Below are positions 49,001-62,125 of a stretch of DNA of 64,000 nucleotides, one piece after another (positions within the stretch are counted from its first letter, which is position 1; every line of letters starts with the position of its first letter). The position numbers and the translations under genes were made by a program. The stretch covers positions 5,507,001 through 5,571,000 of the forward strand of contig JAKCOZ010000020.1 in NCBI GenBank assembly GCA_022605955.1, in the 5' to 3' direction. The DNA is from Rallus limicola (taxonomy: Eukaryota > Chordata > Aves > Gruiformes > Rallidae). The notes under the pieces were generated by a model. It had not been told where the DNA came from and did not search any database. It worked only from the letters and a program-made list of their open reading frames with translations.

Positions 49001-52000
49001 GAGAAGGCTGAGGGTTCAGCACGCAGCCTTCTCGTTTGGATTCTGCTTTAACATCAAAAGCCTAAATTCTCCCTTTGCAATAGGTATCAGTGCGACCTTC
49101 CTCATTTCTAGAGACAAGTCATAGAATCTCCTTGTCACACAAGGTTGAAATTCTTGTGGTTCTTTATGAAAACAAATGACCCCTTCTCCAATTACTCCCA
49201 CATGCTCAAGACAGAAACTCCCAAGCAGCAGTCACGCTCGTAAAATAAATTGCAGTGCCAGCTACATACAGGTTATTTTTTCTGACTATTGCATATGTTC
49301 TCTGACCCTGCAATGAAAGAACTCAAACTATTAACCCATAAAACCTCTACAGTTATTTAAGCTGACATTCTGGTTTAAATTCATATACAAAGCTATCCTG
49401 TGTATCACCTACTTCCGATACTGCCCTCCTTTCCACAAATATACTTAGCATAATATACTAGTGCTGAATGTAAGTCATACTTGTGTTCACTTTTTTCTAG
49501 ACCTCCCACAGCTTGCTCCAAAATGACCTCCCTCCTTCCATCTGTTTAGACACATGCAAAAGTCAAATCCTGTCACGACCTTGAGGAGCCACAAAGAATC
49601 CTATAAAACAATTTTCAAGTACTTGATGCTAAGGTGCACAGGAATTTTCTCTTTTGCAAAGCCTGAGGAGAATATAATGTTGTAGCACAATTCAAGCATA
49701 AGGGAATATTTCCAATCACTTTTCACAGCCTCCTAAACCTGGTCAGGGGAGAAAAATATATACCATGTTAATGCTGCTGCTGTTTGGGCTGCAGTGAGGG
49801 CTCATGGGGAGGACAGCGCTAAGCTCCAGATCTGCAACCATCTGTCGAGACTCGGCCAGCGTGTGCTGCAGCTTACTTATGGGGGAGCTGGTGTCCTGGA
49901 GGAGACAGAAAATGAGCCAGAGTTATGAAATTATCTTTTGGGGGTATGTCAAAGGATTGTAACACAGCAAAAATCATCACTTCCATTTTGAAATGTCTCA
50001 GTTCAGAATACTACTACGTAACATTTCTCCAGACTCTCTAAATGCTGGTATTTCTAATAAACATAGAATTCTTGCCTAGTATCAACCTTTTAACAGACCT
50101 TCACGTGCATGTGTACATAGTGCACACATCAGCAGTGCTTCAGTGATAACAGAAAGAATAAACAAAGGCACGAGAAGTAGGGAAAGCCAGGCAGAACAAG
50201 AAAGAAAATCTCCAGTAACTTCTAATAACTGTGTCCAAGTGTACCCAGATACTGTGCTGTACTGGAATTAACATGTATCAACCAACATCCATTATCCTAA
50301 AGACTTTCATTTCAAAGGCTTATTGTTTTTTTAAATCACTCATGATATCCAACAAAGAATAAACTTTTTACCACCTTTGATTTAAGCCTGCTATCTCATT
50401 GTTTGAGACCCTGGTTCCTCCATGCCAGCAGACATTCACTTTTCTACCATCAGTCACAAGCTAACCCTTAAAAGTTAATGAAGTATATCCTGCAATAAAA
50501 TACTGACTTGGTCCACGGTAGCACTGCAGCATCTATCTGTTGGATTAGTCACTGAAAGGTTATTGATCTCCAGTGCGAAGTCTTCACCAGAGAATTTCTC
50601 ACATCTTTGAGGCCTGTCTGTTTTCTGGGTGGATGTCAAACAGAGAGAATCCAAGTGAAAAGAATTCAGATCCACACTTTTTTCACTGTTAAAAAAAAAA
50701 AATGAAGACATTGCCAGATAGAGTATCACCATCCTTTTTAAACTTTCGAAGGAATATCATGGGACAACACACAAAAATATGGGCCCCAAGCCAAGAAAGC
50801 CATCAAAAGCATGTGGGATGAGACTCTTCCTCAGAGTGGTTCCCATGTTTAACAGCTTCTTTAGATCAGTTGTTATCCTCTGAGGCTAACAGTTTAACAT
50901 TCAGTCAGTCTCAAAACAGCTAACATTACCGTGCACTCGAGTATCTATTTAACCTTGCCAAGAGCACACAAAAGGCAGTATCTAGTTCCTCACAATACTC
51001 TGATACTTTCTTCCCTATTACTCTATGCCTTTTTTTTTTTTATAATCAACCATTAGGCAAATTAATATTTGTAGATGTACTTTTCAAGGGAATTTCACAG
51101 TCTTTTAAGGTCATCGTCTCACTGCAGAGATCACAGAAGGCCTTTCCCAAACAGGCTTTGTTTAACTTATTTTAAATACAGCAGCAAAGTGTTTTTTGAA
51201 CAGACTGCAATTAAACCCAAAACTCAGCTGCCTAACTACCATTCAGCATGGAGGAGAAGCACATGATCTATGGGCATACATCTTTCCTGGGTTTTAAAGT
51301 ATTTAAAGCGCTGGGTTATCTGAGTGCATTTAGGAATATCTGAAAAGCAATTAAAGCGACAATTAAAGGAACAAATCATACCCTGTACATTATTACTGTC
51401 CACAGTCACAGCCATCCCAAGCTTGGCCTAACACAAAAGGTTTTTAGCTCTTAAAAAGCAAGTAATCAAATGATTGAAACTTTCCTCTTACACCTCTTCC
51501 ACTCTAGGAGTAAGCTTTATTATCACCTTCCCCAGAGAAAAACCATTCTCAATTTCAATTCCTTCCATCACAACTTCATCAAAATGTACCAAATCCCTCA
51601 CTCAGCTCCAGCACCAATTCATCACAAATAAAGATTAGAACTAATAAAAGCTGTAGCACATTAGAATCCTGATCACCCTAACTAAGCTCATTTCCCCTGA
51701 GAACACCTGTCCCCTGAGCTGTGTTTTCACACAGCACCGAGTGCTGGCTGCGGCTCATACAAAGAGGTGCCCTGGTTTCTGCTAGCAGTTTCAAGCTGTG
51801 CAGTGAATTTCATTTTCAACTGCTAATTTCCACTTAATACAGCTTTAAAAAAGTAAATAAAATAGCAACCATCCCAAAAATAAAACATCTCAGTATTCAT
51901 CACGCTTCCAAAAGAACAGCAGCCCAGGGCTAACTGTGGGTAACTGACTGGGTAAGTAATTAGAAAAATACATGTATTTTAAAGAAAACATGGTCATCAA

Positions 52001-55000
52001 GTTTACAACATTTCATTAAAAATTCTTCAGATACTTGTTTTGGTGGAACAATGCATTCCATACCTAAGCAAGGCTGTTACAAAAGTGTGTGTTTTCAAGT
52101 GATATTCAATCTAAGAAAAAGCCCTCGTGAGAGATGCCAGCTCAGAAGGGTCTGCTGTGTCTCATTTCACTTCTCTAGTCAAACACCAGGATACAAAAGG
52201 CTTTTTTCTTTTTTTTTTTTCCAAGAAAGAAAAGCTCATGTTTGTGTGCTTCTGACAAGGAGAGGCTCTGGAGAGATGTGAGGGAACACGCTGTAGCAGC
52301 CTGGAACAGGCAATGTGAAGAGATGCAACGAGCATGGAGAGTTTTGAAGAACACGCAGGTTGGGAGGAAGGGGGGAAGCAAACATCTGATTTTGAGGCAC
52401 AGAGATGGATTAGTCCAGCAGATGCAGACCAAAGAAGTAACTACTGATGCTATGTATTTACAATCAGAATTGAGATAAAAATCCAAAGGCAGCAAGTGTT
52501 TGTCCAGCATAAATGAAGTCCAACATAAATGAAGTCACCAAGCCAGGGCACACAGGAATAATTCCTGCACCCCAACATTTCACAACCACTCTTGCAGTTG
52601 GATAAGGTATTTGACTGTGTTAATAGCCTTCTCTCTGGCTGTTCCAGAATTCAAGAACTCATGTCAAAAATATTTGCTGGGCTGACAGGGAGGTGCCAGC
52701 ACCCTTCCCTCCACAGAAAATACATCATCAGCACTAGGAAGCCAGCACTGAAAAACTGGAGGATCCAGATTCAGGTCCCAGAAGGAATGCTACGTTTGGT
52801 TTCTGCCATTAATGCCTTAACAAGAACCCCATGGTGAAGACTGCAATACTGCTGCCTTCCTACCCTTTATGGGGTGAGCACGTATTCAGTGGCAAATCAG
52901 AGTCAGCAAAGGCGGGAGAGCAGACAGTCTGGGATTTGCAGGGAGTTGATCCATTCCAATTCAGCAGGGCTCCTAGGACCAAACATGGGCATCAAGAAAA
53001 CTTGATAGCTCAGCAGCAAAACCCAAATGAGTGGAGCAGGTCTCCCTTACTGAAGGATATCTGCTCTATCTGCATTGCCCGGGTTGGATTTGTTCCTTCG
53101 CCACTAAAGTCCCCTTAAGGACAAGGCAAAAAGTGAAAGCAGTTTTCATGATTCAGCTTCAAAAGAGATTTGGAGGGATGGCAGCGTGTCATTTGTGCTG
53201 CTGGGGGAGCAGATAAGAAAGAACGAGGTAGATCTAAGGGGAATGGAGGCTTTTTAATCATTTATGGGCAGTGGAAACTAGAGAGTCACCGTAAGCTGTG
53301 TGGGAATGAGCAGGGACAGCATTCTTTTTCAATGGCTGCCCATTCACCTTCTTTCTGAACAGGTCTGTCTCACTGCAGTAACAACTTCTGTCAGTTTTTG
53401 TGGGTTTTTTTTTTTTTTACACAGAATGAAAGCATCTGCACATCAGATATTTCCATTTCATAACATGAATTTGTTTGGACATCAGGCAGACTTATTGCTG
53501 GCTAAAATCCTTAGTGAGTTTAAACAGCTGTTCATTTACTGTACTTGACAAACTACCAGCTGAAAAGCTATTCCTCTGTCTAAAAGTTAGCTGTGAAATC
53601 TCCATAAAACTTCTGAAATCCTAAAATAGACCTGGCAAGTCAGTGATTTTTTTTTAAAGGAAATAGAGAAACCAACACAACAAATTCACAGAAAGCCAGA
53701 GCTTTAAATGCTCTTACTTGTGCAGGCATAAACCCACTTCTATATATGCAAAGCAGCATTCAGATCTCAGATACCTTCCAATAGCACTAAGGCACCTGAG
53801 TCTTTTTCTGACACTTCTCAGCATTAAGAAACTTCATTCTGCTCATCCCCAACCACATGTCCTTTATCCTCCCCCAACATAAACACAGGGATCAAGTCCC
53901 ATGAACAAAGATGCACTGGAGAGCAGACAGATTGCTGTCCTTTAAATCTTGCCATCTCATTTTCTTGCCCTGAGTGAGGAGAGCAGCCTGTGCAGAAGAG
54001 CTGTGTCCTACATTCTTGCCCAGCCACTGTGTGATTTCTCAACAGAAATAAAACAGTCACTATATCATCACACAAAATCTAGGTTTGTTTCTTGCCTTAC
54101 AGAAACATCACTGTAGAAGTCCAACTCCCATCAGAACATATTTTACCCACCAGATTTACAAGCAACGCCTGTGATTAAAAAAAAAAAAGTAAGATTTTTC
54201 TTTAAACCTGTATTTTTCTCAATTAGTTTTTTGGCAAGTTATGTGGTATTGCAGCTTCTCCTACCCACGCAGCTCTTGGGGATAAGGGATGCAAAAAAAA
54301 CCACCACCAAAAAAAAACCCTGCATAAAAATAGAATCATGATACTTTAGATCTGTTTTAACTTATTTCAAACTTACTACTTTTCAGGTTGGTAGATGATT
54401 TGAAAATGGCAGTTACTTTAAACATCACCTGAGATAACATACAAGTTATTGAGACCTTGTAAACCCAGGTTTCTACATTAACTCCAGCTTTTACCTATTT
54501 CTTAAATGTAATAAGCACTTAACCTTTTTGAGCTGGCCCATTTCATCTCTTCTGCAGTCTTGAGACAGCTGCAGTCTTTTCCATCTCTTCTTACAGGTTT
54601 GAAAATCTTCAACCATTCCAGATCTGATATTGGTTTCCACCATGTACCTTTTTTTACAATGAAGTTTCTAGCAGAGGAATTGGATTCAGACTCATGAATT
54701 GCAGCAGGAGACACTTTGCATTTTTGGGCAAAGAGAATTCCAGTTTGTTCTTCCCAGGCTTTATTTTCATTATCAGTTTTGCCAGATGTGACGGTGTTCT
54801 GGATCAATACAAACACACCTTGCGAATCGACACCAGAACTGATGTTAAGCCAATGCTCATAATCAGGTGAAGATGACTCAAAGGTTTGCTGGGTGCTGCT
54901 TTCCACTCTATTGTCAGAAATTTCCCTGTTTCTCAATGGCCTCATGTTATTTGCCTCACAAAATACTTTGCTGCCTAGCTCATCAGAGCTTGATGCAACA

Positions 55001-58000
55001 TCCTGCTTTTCTTCTTCTTCCGTAGGGACAGCCAAGACTTTCACAACTTTTTCACACCGGTGTAAGCGTGCCGAGGTAGCTTCCTCCGAGTCTGCTGCAT
55101 TCAGTAACAGTCTATTATCTACTTCACACATTTCTGAGGTGGTTTGTACCCTACTTTTTGGAACTTCTGCAGTTCCACACTCCTTGCATATCCCGTAGGT
55201 GCCCTCAGTCCTAACTGTGTCTGTCTCGCTGTTACTTTCAGAGGCTGAGAATGCCAAGCTTATGCTACAATGGCACAATAAAGAAAAGAGTCAGAAATAC
55301 TGTATTTAAAGAGCATATGTAACTGCACTTGGTGTTAAAGCTATATGTTAGCCAGAGGCTGTAGCCATGGCTCTGTGGTAGTTAATGTACCAAGAGGCAG
55401 CTGTATCCTGCCAAAACCCAACAGAAGTCTGCCCAGATTTGGCTGTTACATTCCAAAAATCAGTCTGAGAGTTCCCTCATGTTTTATACAGCATGGTAAT
55501 TCTGTCTAAACCTCCAGGGCACACACCCGTTTCCAAATCTGAATGCAAAATAAAACAGCCTTTGATTTTTAAGCAAAAATACTAGCAGGCCACATTAACA
55601 CCCCTACCACCAGACTATTGATTTACAAAAAATAAAAAAATCATTAACTGTCTGTCCTGCACACTGCTTTATTCTGTGACTGCTACTCATTGTGTCTCCT
55701 GACTGTGTGGAAAAAACCCCCAAAATGATGACTCCACTGGATGTCTGTGGTTTAGTCCAGCAAAGCCACCTTGACACAGCACACATCTCTCTTTGGATGT
55801 TAGCTGTGGCTGAATAGTGAAGTCTTTCTCCAAGAGCAAACTAATTAAAAAAAAAAAGAGAAAAAAAGAAGGGGAAGAAAAAGAGATTACCTCCTTTCAT
55901 GTGCCTCTTTTTCATGCTTTTGCCTCAGCTCCTGAGAGCTCTCCAAACTGACACGAAGAAACTGCAGATCACGCTGCTGTTTTAGGTAGATCTGTTTAAA
56001 GACAGGAATGTGCATTAGGGAAGTCTGGATTGCAGGAACAATCATTGGGCACTAAGACATTACTTTTCTTCCAAAATTATCCTCAAATCTTGTTTGTAAA
56101 CCAGTATCTGGTGTCAAACTATTGTCAAAGCCCTCCAAATCTAAAGGGCTATCATTGCATGCGTTTAGGAAAGTAATCCCAGCCACCACTGCAGCTCCAC
56201 CACCAAAACCCTGCCATGCAAACCCACAACAGCAGCAAATGTTTCTCTTAGAAGACTGAAAAGGTCTTTTAAAATAGAAGCACACTGAACCATAACTGCA
56301 ATATTACTATTGTTATTTGATATTTAATGCATGTCATTCAAAGTTAAGCAGAATTACAGGACATGGAATGACGATGGTGGCATCTGGATTTCACCGCAGG
56401 GGATTTTTTATAAAGCTGATGTAGAAGGTAACACACTGATCAATTATTTGGAATAAAGAGAACTGAACCTGCCTCGTGAACCTTAAATGAATGCAGGTGA
56501 ACACACTGACTTTAACTCTCCCCAGAAAAACAGATCTTCAGTACACCATATCCCTTTACGCTGTGTAAGCTCACGGGGAATGTGTGTGAGAGGCAGCCCA
56601 CCCTGCTCCCACTGCCTTTCACCTAACTTCTCAGAGCCCAGCACCCTCTGGTTGTACCTAGGCACTGACAAACTGTTATCCCAACAGGGTGCCCCCCTTT
56701 ACTGCTCTGAGGGCGGTATTTATGGATTTATTAATTGTAGCACCAAATACATGCAGTTATACAAAACACAAGGATTTGTACCATGGGGTTTTGATTTTAA
56801 CAACAACAAAATCAATATTCTATAGGGATTCCAGCAAGGCAGGAACAGCAAATTTGATTTTTTTCATAGCAAACAAGAGTTAGACCCACATTTTTTATAG
56901 TGTTTCATGCAGCTTGATGTTATTGAAAAATGCCTTCATAATCTCAGAGCAGAAATACAATTAGGATTGTACCTGTCGCAACCTGGATAGTTCTGTGTCA
57001 GTTCGTGCTTGTTTAGACTTGACAGACTGAAGAAGCTGATCCTTTCTCTTTTCTTTCTCAACTGTTTCAACACACACAATTTTAAATTACTCAAAGCGAA
57101 CAGACACAAAAGTAGTACAGTTGTTAGCACATATGTCTGTAGCAATAGCAACAGGTACCTAAACAAAATAAAAACATTTTCTTAACAGGATCACCAAATA
57201 AAGAGCACAAAACCTGTAAGACCACTAAATGGATCAAGTATTTTCCTTGGATGTTTTACCAGCATCTACATTTATATTATTAGCAGCAACATTCTGCTTC
57301 ATTGACTGATTTACTCTACTTTTCATGTTAATATTCTTCCATAGAAAGGCAATTCAGTAATTGAAATTCTACTTCCTGTCTTGTACAGGGAAGCAGGGGG
57401 AAATAACTCCTGTTACTACTGATTTTAAAATAATGAGACATGGGATCACTACTTGGCAAAAGTAATGGCAGATAAAAAGAGATGGGCAAGTAAATCATCT
57501 CACAGCAGAGGGTATCTTTGGTCATCTCATCTTTCAAGGTGTATTACTTCTCTGTAAGAACACTGCAGCAAGATAGCTTGCCTTTCCTATCTTCACTAGT
57601 AGTTTCTCTCTACCAAAAACCGAAGTTGCAAGTTGCTGTCCTGCAGATTACACCATCCAAACCAACACCAAGACTGGAGAGAGTGAATGGGCTGGTAATT
57701 TCATGGGGCCTACGCTGTAAGTTTTGCATGATGTTTCTCATCAGTAGGTTACCATTTTCATTGCAACCAATGTCAGAAGGGAGAATGGCACTTCCATTTA
57801 CTGTAGTAATACCACGGGGCACATGAAAGTCTCAAAATGCTCAAGGGAGAATCCTCTGAGTCATTCCTTCCTGCATGCATAACCATACTGGTGAACTTAG
57901 TGCTTTTACACGATTTTACAAACTGTTACAGCAGAAGCTTTCACAGAAGAGCGACACACAAAGGCATATACCTTTATTAAACTTCCAGAAAAGTAGGTAT

Positions 58001-60525
58001 GAAGCGGTCTCCTTCACAGATAACCAGTGAACAACTGCTGTCTCAAAGTCTCTGAGTTGGTGAAAGCTAAGGCGTGTGGGTAGTTGGCTTTTCACTTACC
58101 AGTAAGCGCGAGTTCATTCCTCAAGCAGCCGTTTTCTTGTCTGAGGTGAAGGATTTCTTCCTGCTGCTTATTATTCTCTTTCACCTTTTCACAGAGGTCA
58201 TCTTGAAAACAAAAGGTAGTATTACTAAGAAAGAAAAGGAATCACACTGATCTACACTAAATCAGGTGCCCAGGATAAACATTTACCTTTCAGCTTATTA
58301 GTTTCAAGTATTAGCTCTCTCAGTCTCAGTTTGAGGTCTAGCTTTTCTTTGTTGAGACTGAGTTCCTCCGCCTTTGAGGCACGCAATGTGCTTTCCAGCT
58401 TTCTGAATTTACATGTAAACTCAGTAATATGATCAGTTGTTTCAAGCATAACCTCATCCTGAAATACAAACCAGAATATCTTCTATATTATTGCTTGATC
58501 TTCACATATGGATTTTGACAGAACAACAGTACATCTTACAGCAGTAGCTATAGCTACTTTGCAGAATTTCTTTCCAATTCTCAAGGAAAAAGCATGCAAA
58601 TCAAAGCCAGGAAACAAGCTTGTTTATGAAAATAAACCAGTTTATTGTTTGCTGACCACTTTTCCCTTCTTAAACAAGCCTAAGGATTAAACAGTGGTGA
58701 GATCAACAGTGACTAAACCACTGCAGCACAGTCACTAATAACTGCACTGCAGTTTGACTCCACTTACTCCTTGATGAGAAAATAAACGTTACCTTCAGCT
58801 TAAGCATAGTAAGAAGCTCCTGTTCTCTTGCTTTCAGCTGGCCTGCTTTAGCAGACAGTTCCAAAACTGAGCAGTGGAGACTCCGATTCTTCTCCTAGTG
58901 AACAGAAACAAGAGTGTCAGCTCCTCCTTTAATGATTCACAGTTCCTGCACAACTGTAAGATGTCACAAACAGCAATTTGGAATTCTGAGCAAGCTGTGA
59001 GGATCTGGAGAAAAGAAGTTTGGAGTAAAAATTTTTCCCCAATTCACTACAATGAAATTTGCTTGCAATCAAAGATCTTAATATCCTACATGTCCATTAT
59101 ACAGCCCATTATACAGCTGAAAATGCACAATACCACTTTACTGTATTGCATGTGGGGGGAATTACCCCAATAAAGACATCACTGCCAAACCACCTTAACA
59201 CAACTCTAGGATCTTTGAATACCAATTATTTTAATTTCCTTGAACTGTTTTCAGAATGTTACATTTCATCATAGCAATCAAAGCTGTAAATAAAATCAAC
59301 TGGAACATTCTAACCAAGTACCAGCATCGTTCTGGGGGTCAGCACTACTGATACCTTAATCTAAACTGTACTAAAAGACAAACACAACTCAGGAGCCTTA
59401 ATACAAAGTATGTTTTCACTAGTCAAACTCACAAATACTGCTGGCGTTCTTTACATGGCCTACTAAATCAAACCACTGCTCAATTCCTACCTCCAGAGCC
59501 TGACAGCGAAGAGTTGCATCTGTTGCTTTTTGAGATACCTCTTTAAACTTCTGTTGTGTGATCTCAAGTGTTCTCTCACTGTCATACTGTTGAGATTCTA
59601 ACAACTCTAACTTTTTGTTCAGTGCTTTTATCATTTCATTTCTCTTGTTCAGCTCATCTGAAAACAGGACACAAGGTATTTGTGAGAAAACAGCTCAAAC
59701 AGTGTCATGCAATTTTTGTTAAGTCTCAGAAAAATTTTAATCCAGTGTTTTAAAATCATGTGATTCAGAAACAGATGCTCATGTTGTACACTCTGAAACA
59801 GGATTCCCTAGCTACCTAGATTAGGTGGAATGTGAAGTCTGTGGTGACTGTTCTCTTCCTCTACATTTATTTAAACAGATTTTTATTTTAAAGAGTCCAC
59901 AAAGTACTTTGCATATTCAAATGAGAAAAAGCTATCTGACTATCACACTCACTTCAAGATCAGATCTCTTTAGTATCATTGTGGAAGTTTCAATCTCAGA
60001 AATAAGACACCAAAATGAAGGGTGAAGGGTAGGAAATGGTTCTTTATGATGGAAAACTTCTGAGGGGCCTAAGCACCTGAGTGTGACTGAAAGACTAGCC
60101 TCTCACTCTTTATACACACAGTACTTACTGTTTAGTAAGTTGCATCGTTCTCTCAAAGTCAGTATTTTTTTCCGATCATCTTCCCAGGCTAGAAACTGTC
60201 TCTGGTGCACTGCAATCATATCATTCAGCTCCTCATCCCGTTCTTTCAGTTCTGCAATTAAAAGCTGGAGCTCCTGAGAGATGCTGTTCTCAGAGCCTGG
60301 GCTAAGTTTCTATAAAAGGTAGCACACGGAACACACTTCACCAGAAAGAAGGGACAAATTCTCTGATAATAAACATGAAGTTTCAATTTAAATATCCTGA
60401 TTAGAAACAGTTCGTTGCCTGGAACTGTCAGGGGTACGGTGAGTACTTGCATGTTAAAAACAGAGCGCTCTGACTGTTCATTTTTTTACCTGGGGTGAAG
60501 CAGGACGCGGCAGAGATGGATTCAT
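45997..60525 (-). CDS. CCDC62: CCDC62, coiled-coil domain protein 62
   Basis: Exons in transcript order: 60490-60525, 60129-60309, 59491-59657, 58793-58894, 58287-58458, 58100-58201, 56973-57061, 55891-55991, 54524-55264, 50508-50685, 49764-49895, then a terminal exon from 46026. The first eleven give 667 residues with every phase consistent; the terminal exon adds nine in phase 0 (human 684). CCDC62 (ERAP75) is described in mammals as a nuclear coactivator of estrogen receptor and is needed for sperm formation. Residues 1-315 are almost all heptad coiled coil; exon 9 (about 317-563) encodes a low-complexity serine- and glutamate-rich region ending in the conserved block SDLEWLKIFKP (about 530-540). 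Exon 11 holds the conserved SKLQ..LAESRQMVADLEL. The start MNPSLPRPASPQ resembles human MNPPAA. Exon 9 uses a weak donor (GTTAAG). Identity is firm; the C-terminus is not. Confidence 0.9.
46027..49763 (-). other. CCDC62: CCDC62 last intron (3.7 kb)
   Basis: Donor GTATAT at 49763 and acceptor CAG at 46027-46029. No internal exon was found, though a small one could be missed and would solve the terminal frame problem. On the + strand an open frame of 212 codons (46863-47501) lies antisense; it has no recognisable domain. Confidence 0.6.
50686..54523 (-). other. CCDC62: CCDC62 intron 9 (3.8 kb)
   Basis: It begins with the weak donor GTTAAG and ends with an acceptor preceded by a T-run (the A-run at 50691-50702 on the + strand). 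The sequence is AT-rich with several homopolymers (52210-52221, 53407-53419). No gene or known repeat family was recognised. Confidence 0.7.
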
Positions 60526-60844
60526 AGGGGACGGGGGCCTGCGTGTTACGAGGCATTAGTGGACACTGGTAAATATTGATGCCTGTAGCCCTCAGCACGG
60601 GGGCCGCCTCTGATTTAAGCGCTACACGGATACCTGCTGAGGCCGCTGCAGACACGACAAGCCTGTAAGAATGAACATCGCAAATAACAGACGGGGCTGA
60701 GAGCAGGGGCCTGCGGAGCGCCCTGAGGAGCCACGAGCCGGGGCGAGCGGCCATCCCCCACCGCCGAGCGCTCCCGGGGTAGGCCTGCAGGTCCGCCATG
60801 CCCTCCGGCAAGGCAGGACAGCCGCCCCCTCGTCCTCATCCTCA

Positions 60845-60879
<35 letters not shown>

Positions 60880-61110
60880 CTTGGCCTCCTCAGGGCCCAG
60901 GCAGGCAGACCGACCGGTCGGCCTCCCCTCCCCCCCCCGCCGCCCACTCCTCCGCGCCCCCGCCGAAACCCACCGGCGCCCGCGCGCTCGCCCTGATCTC
61001 TCGGCGTGGGCGGCCGTTAGGCAGAAGCCCCGCCTCCCCGCAGAGGAGGGACCTCGAGTTCGAGCCCCGCGTCCACCTGAGCCCGCGTTCTGCCGGGAAA
61101 AGCGTGAGAA
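60490..61110 (-). promoter_or_regulatory. CCDC62: CpG island, promoter and 5' UTR of CCDC62
   Basis: GC-rich, CpG-rich sequence surrounds the first coding exon of CCDC62. A possible acceptor (TTCTTACAG) at about 60663 would begin an exon running through the start codon to 60490, implying an upstream non-coding first exon in the island at about 60.7-61.1 kb. The donor of that exon could not be placed. DENR ends about 0.8 kb further up. Confidence 0.6.
60829..60880 (-). repeat. Hexanucleotide repeat (GAGGAC)n in the CCDC62 promoter
   Basis: On the + strand the unit is TCCTCG or TCCTCA, about eight copies (TCCTCATCCTCATCCTCGTC and on). On the - strand it is a purine-rich GAGGAC tract of about 50 bases, probably within or next to the 5' UTR of CCDC62. 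Length variation between individuals is likely. Confidence 0.85.
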
Positions 61111-61897
61111 TAAGTAACATTGCTAACAGGAGACGTCGTGTAGGAACCCGAGTGCACGCTACGGGATAGAGGCAACTACCCGGTTCAGCTTTTAAATACA
61201 GCAACTACAGCCACAGAGTTACCTCATTAGATGACCATTCTCACTTAAACCCGTTGGCTTATGAACAAAAAAAAAGACAGAAAAAAGGAACTTTACCAGT
61301 GGAGGACAGATCACTCCATGCGTCAGCCCCTGGGGTTTCAGCTCACTAAGTTTTGCAGTGACATACAGAGTACTGAATGGATGCCTGTTGACAGAGCGCA
61401 GGGCAGTACAGCTGGCACCCCAGCACATCACTAATTTGGTCACCGAAGTTAGCACCATTCACAAGCTAGCAGCGTGCTAGAAGCAGAATACCACTAAAAT
61501 CACCTCACCTACTAGACCAGCAGGGTTCAGAGATGGTTTGGAATTGGGAACACGGGCTAACTGTTTAACACGTACCAACATGTCCCTCAGCATTTCTACT
61601 TAACAGAACAGCTCAGTTGGCAGGGCCCTACAACAGTCATCTAGTCCACTTTCAGGATTCATTTTCCTTTAATTGTTAACAAACCTCTAGAATGTTTGTC
61701 CAATTCTAAGGTTTTACACAGTTAAATCAGAGGTGTGAGTTTCTACATGTTAGCCATGTGTCTGACTTCACTTCAGCTCAGCAGAAAGGACAGCAGATAA
61801 AAAGTAAACTTTTAATGACTTATTATTTTCCTGTAAGCCTGTTAGAGGAAAGTAGCTGTAAAGAAAACAGAAACTGTATTCAGTGAGGAACAGTAAT
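61111..61897. other. Intergenic between DENR end and CCDC62 promoter
   Basis: AT-rich sequence with no recognised exon, RNA gene or repeat family. Confidence 0.6.
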
Positions 61898-61903
61898 TTT
61901 ATT
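61898..61903 (-). terminator. DENR: Candidate DENR poly(A) signal
   Basis: The - strand reads AATAAA here, about 225 bases after the DENR stop codon at 62126-62128. It is the first clear signal downstream of the stop, so the 3' UTR would be short. Confidence 0.5.
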
Positions 61904-62125
61904 TAAATCTACTTCATGCGTAAGCATGATGAAACCCCAATTTAACTTTGGCAAATATCACAAAAAAAAAAACCCAAAACCAAACCCAAGCAGCCTATAC
62001 AGAACAGTGAAAATGCCAAGGATACGGGTTCTCCACAGTTTCACTGCAGAGCAAACGGACTTCGAAGCCTCACTTTGGCTACATCATTTATAACCATATC
62101 ATTAAATAAAGGTAGTCTTTCACTA

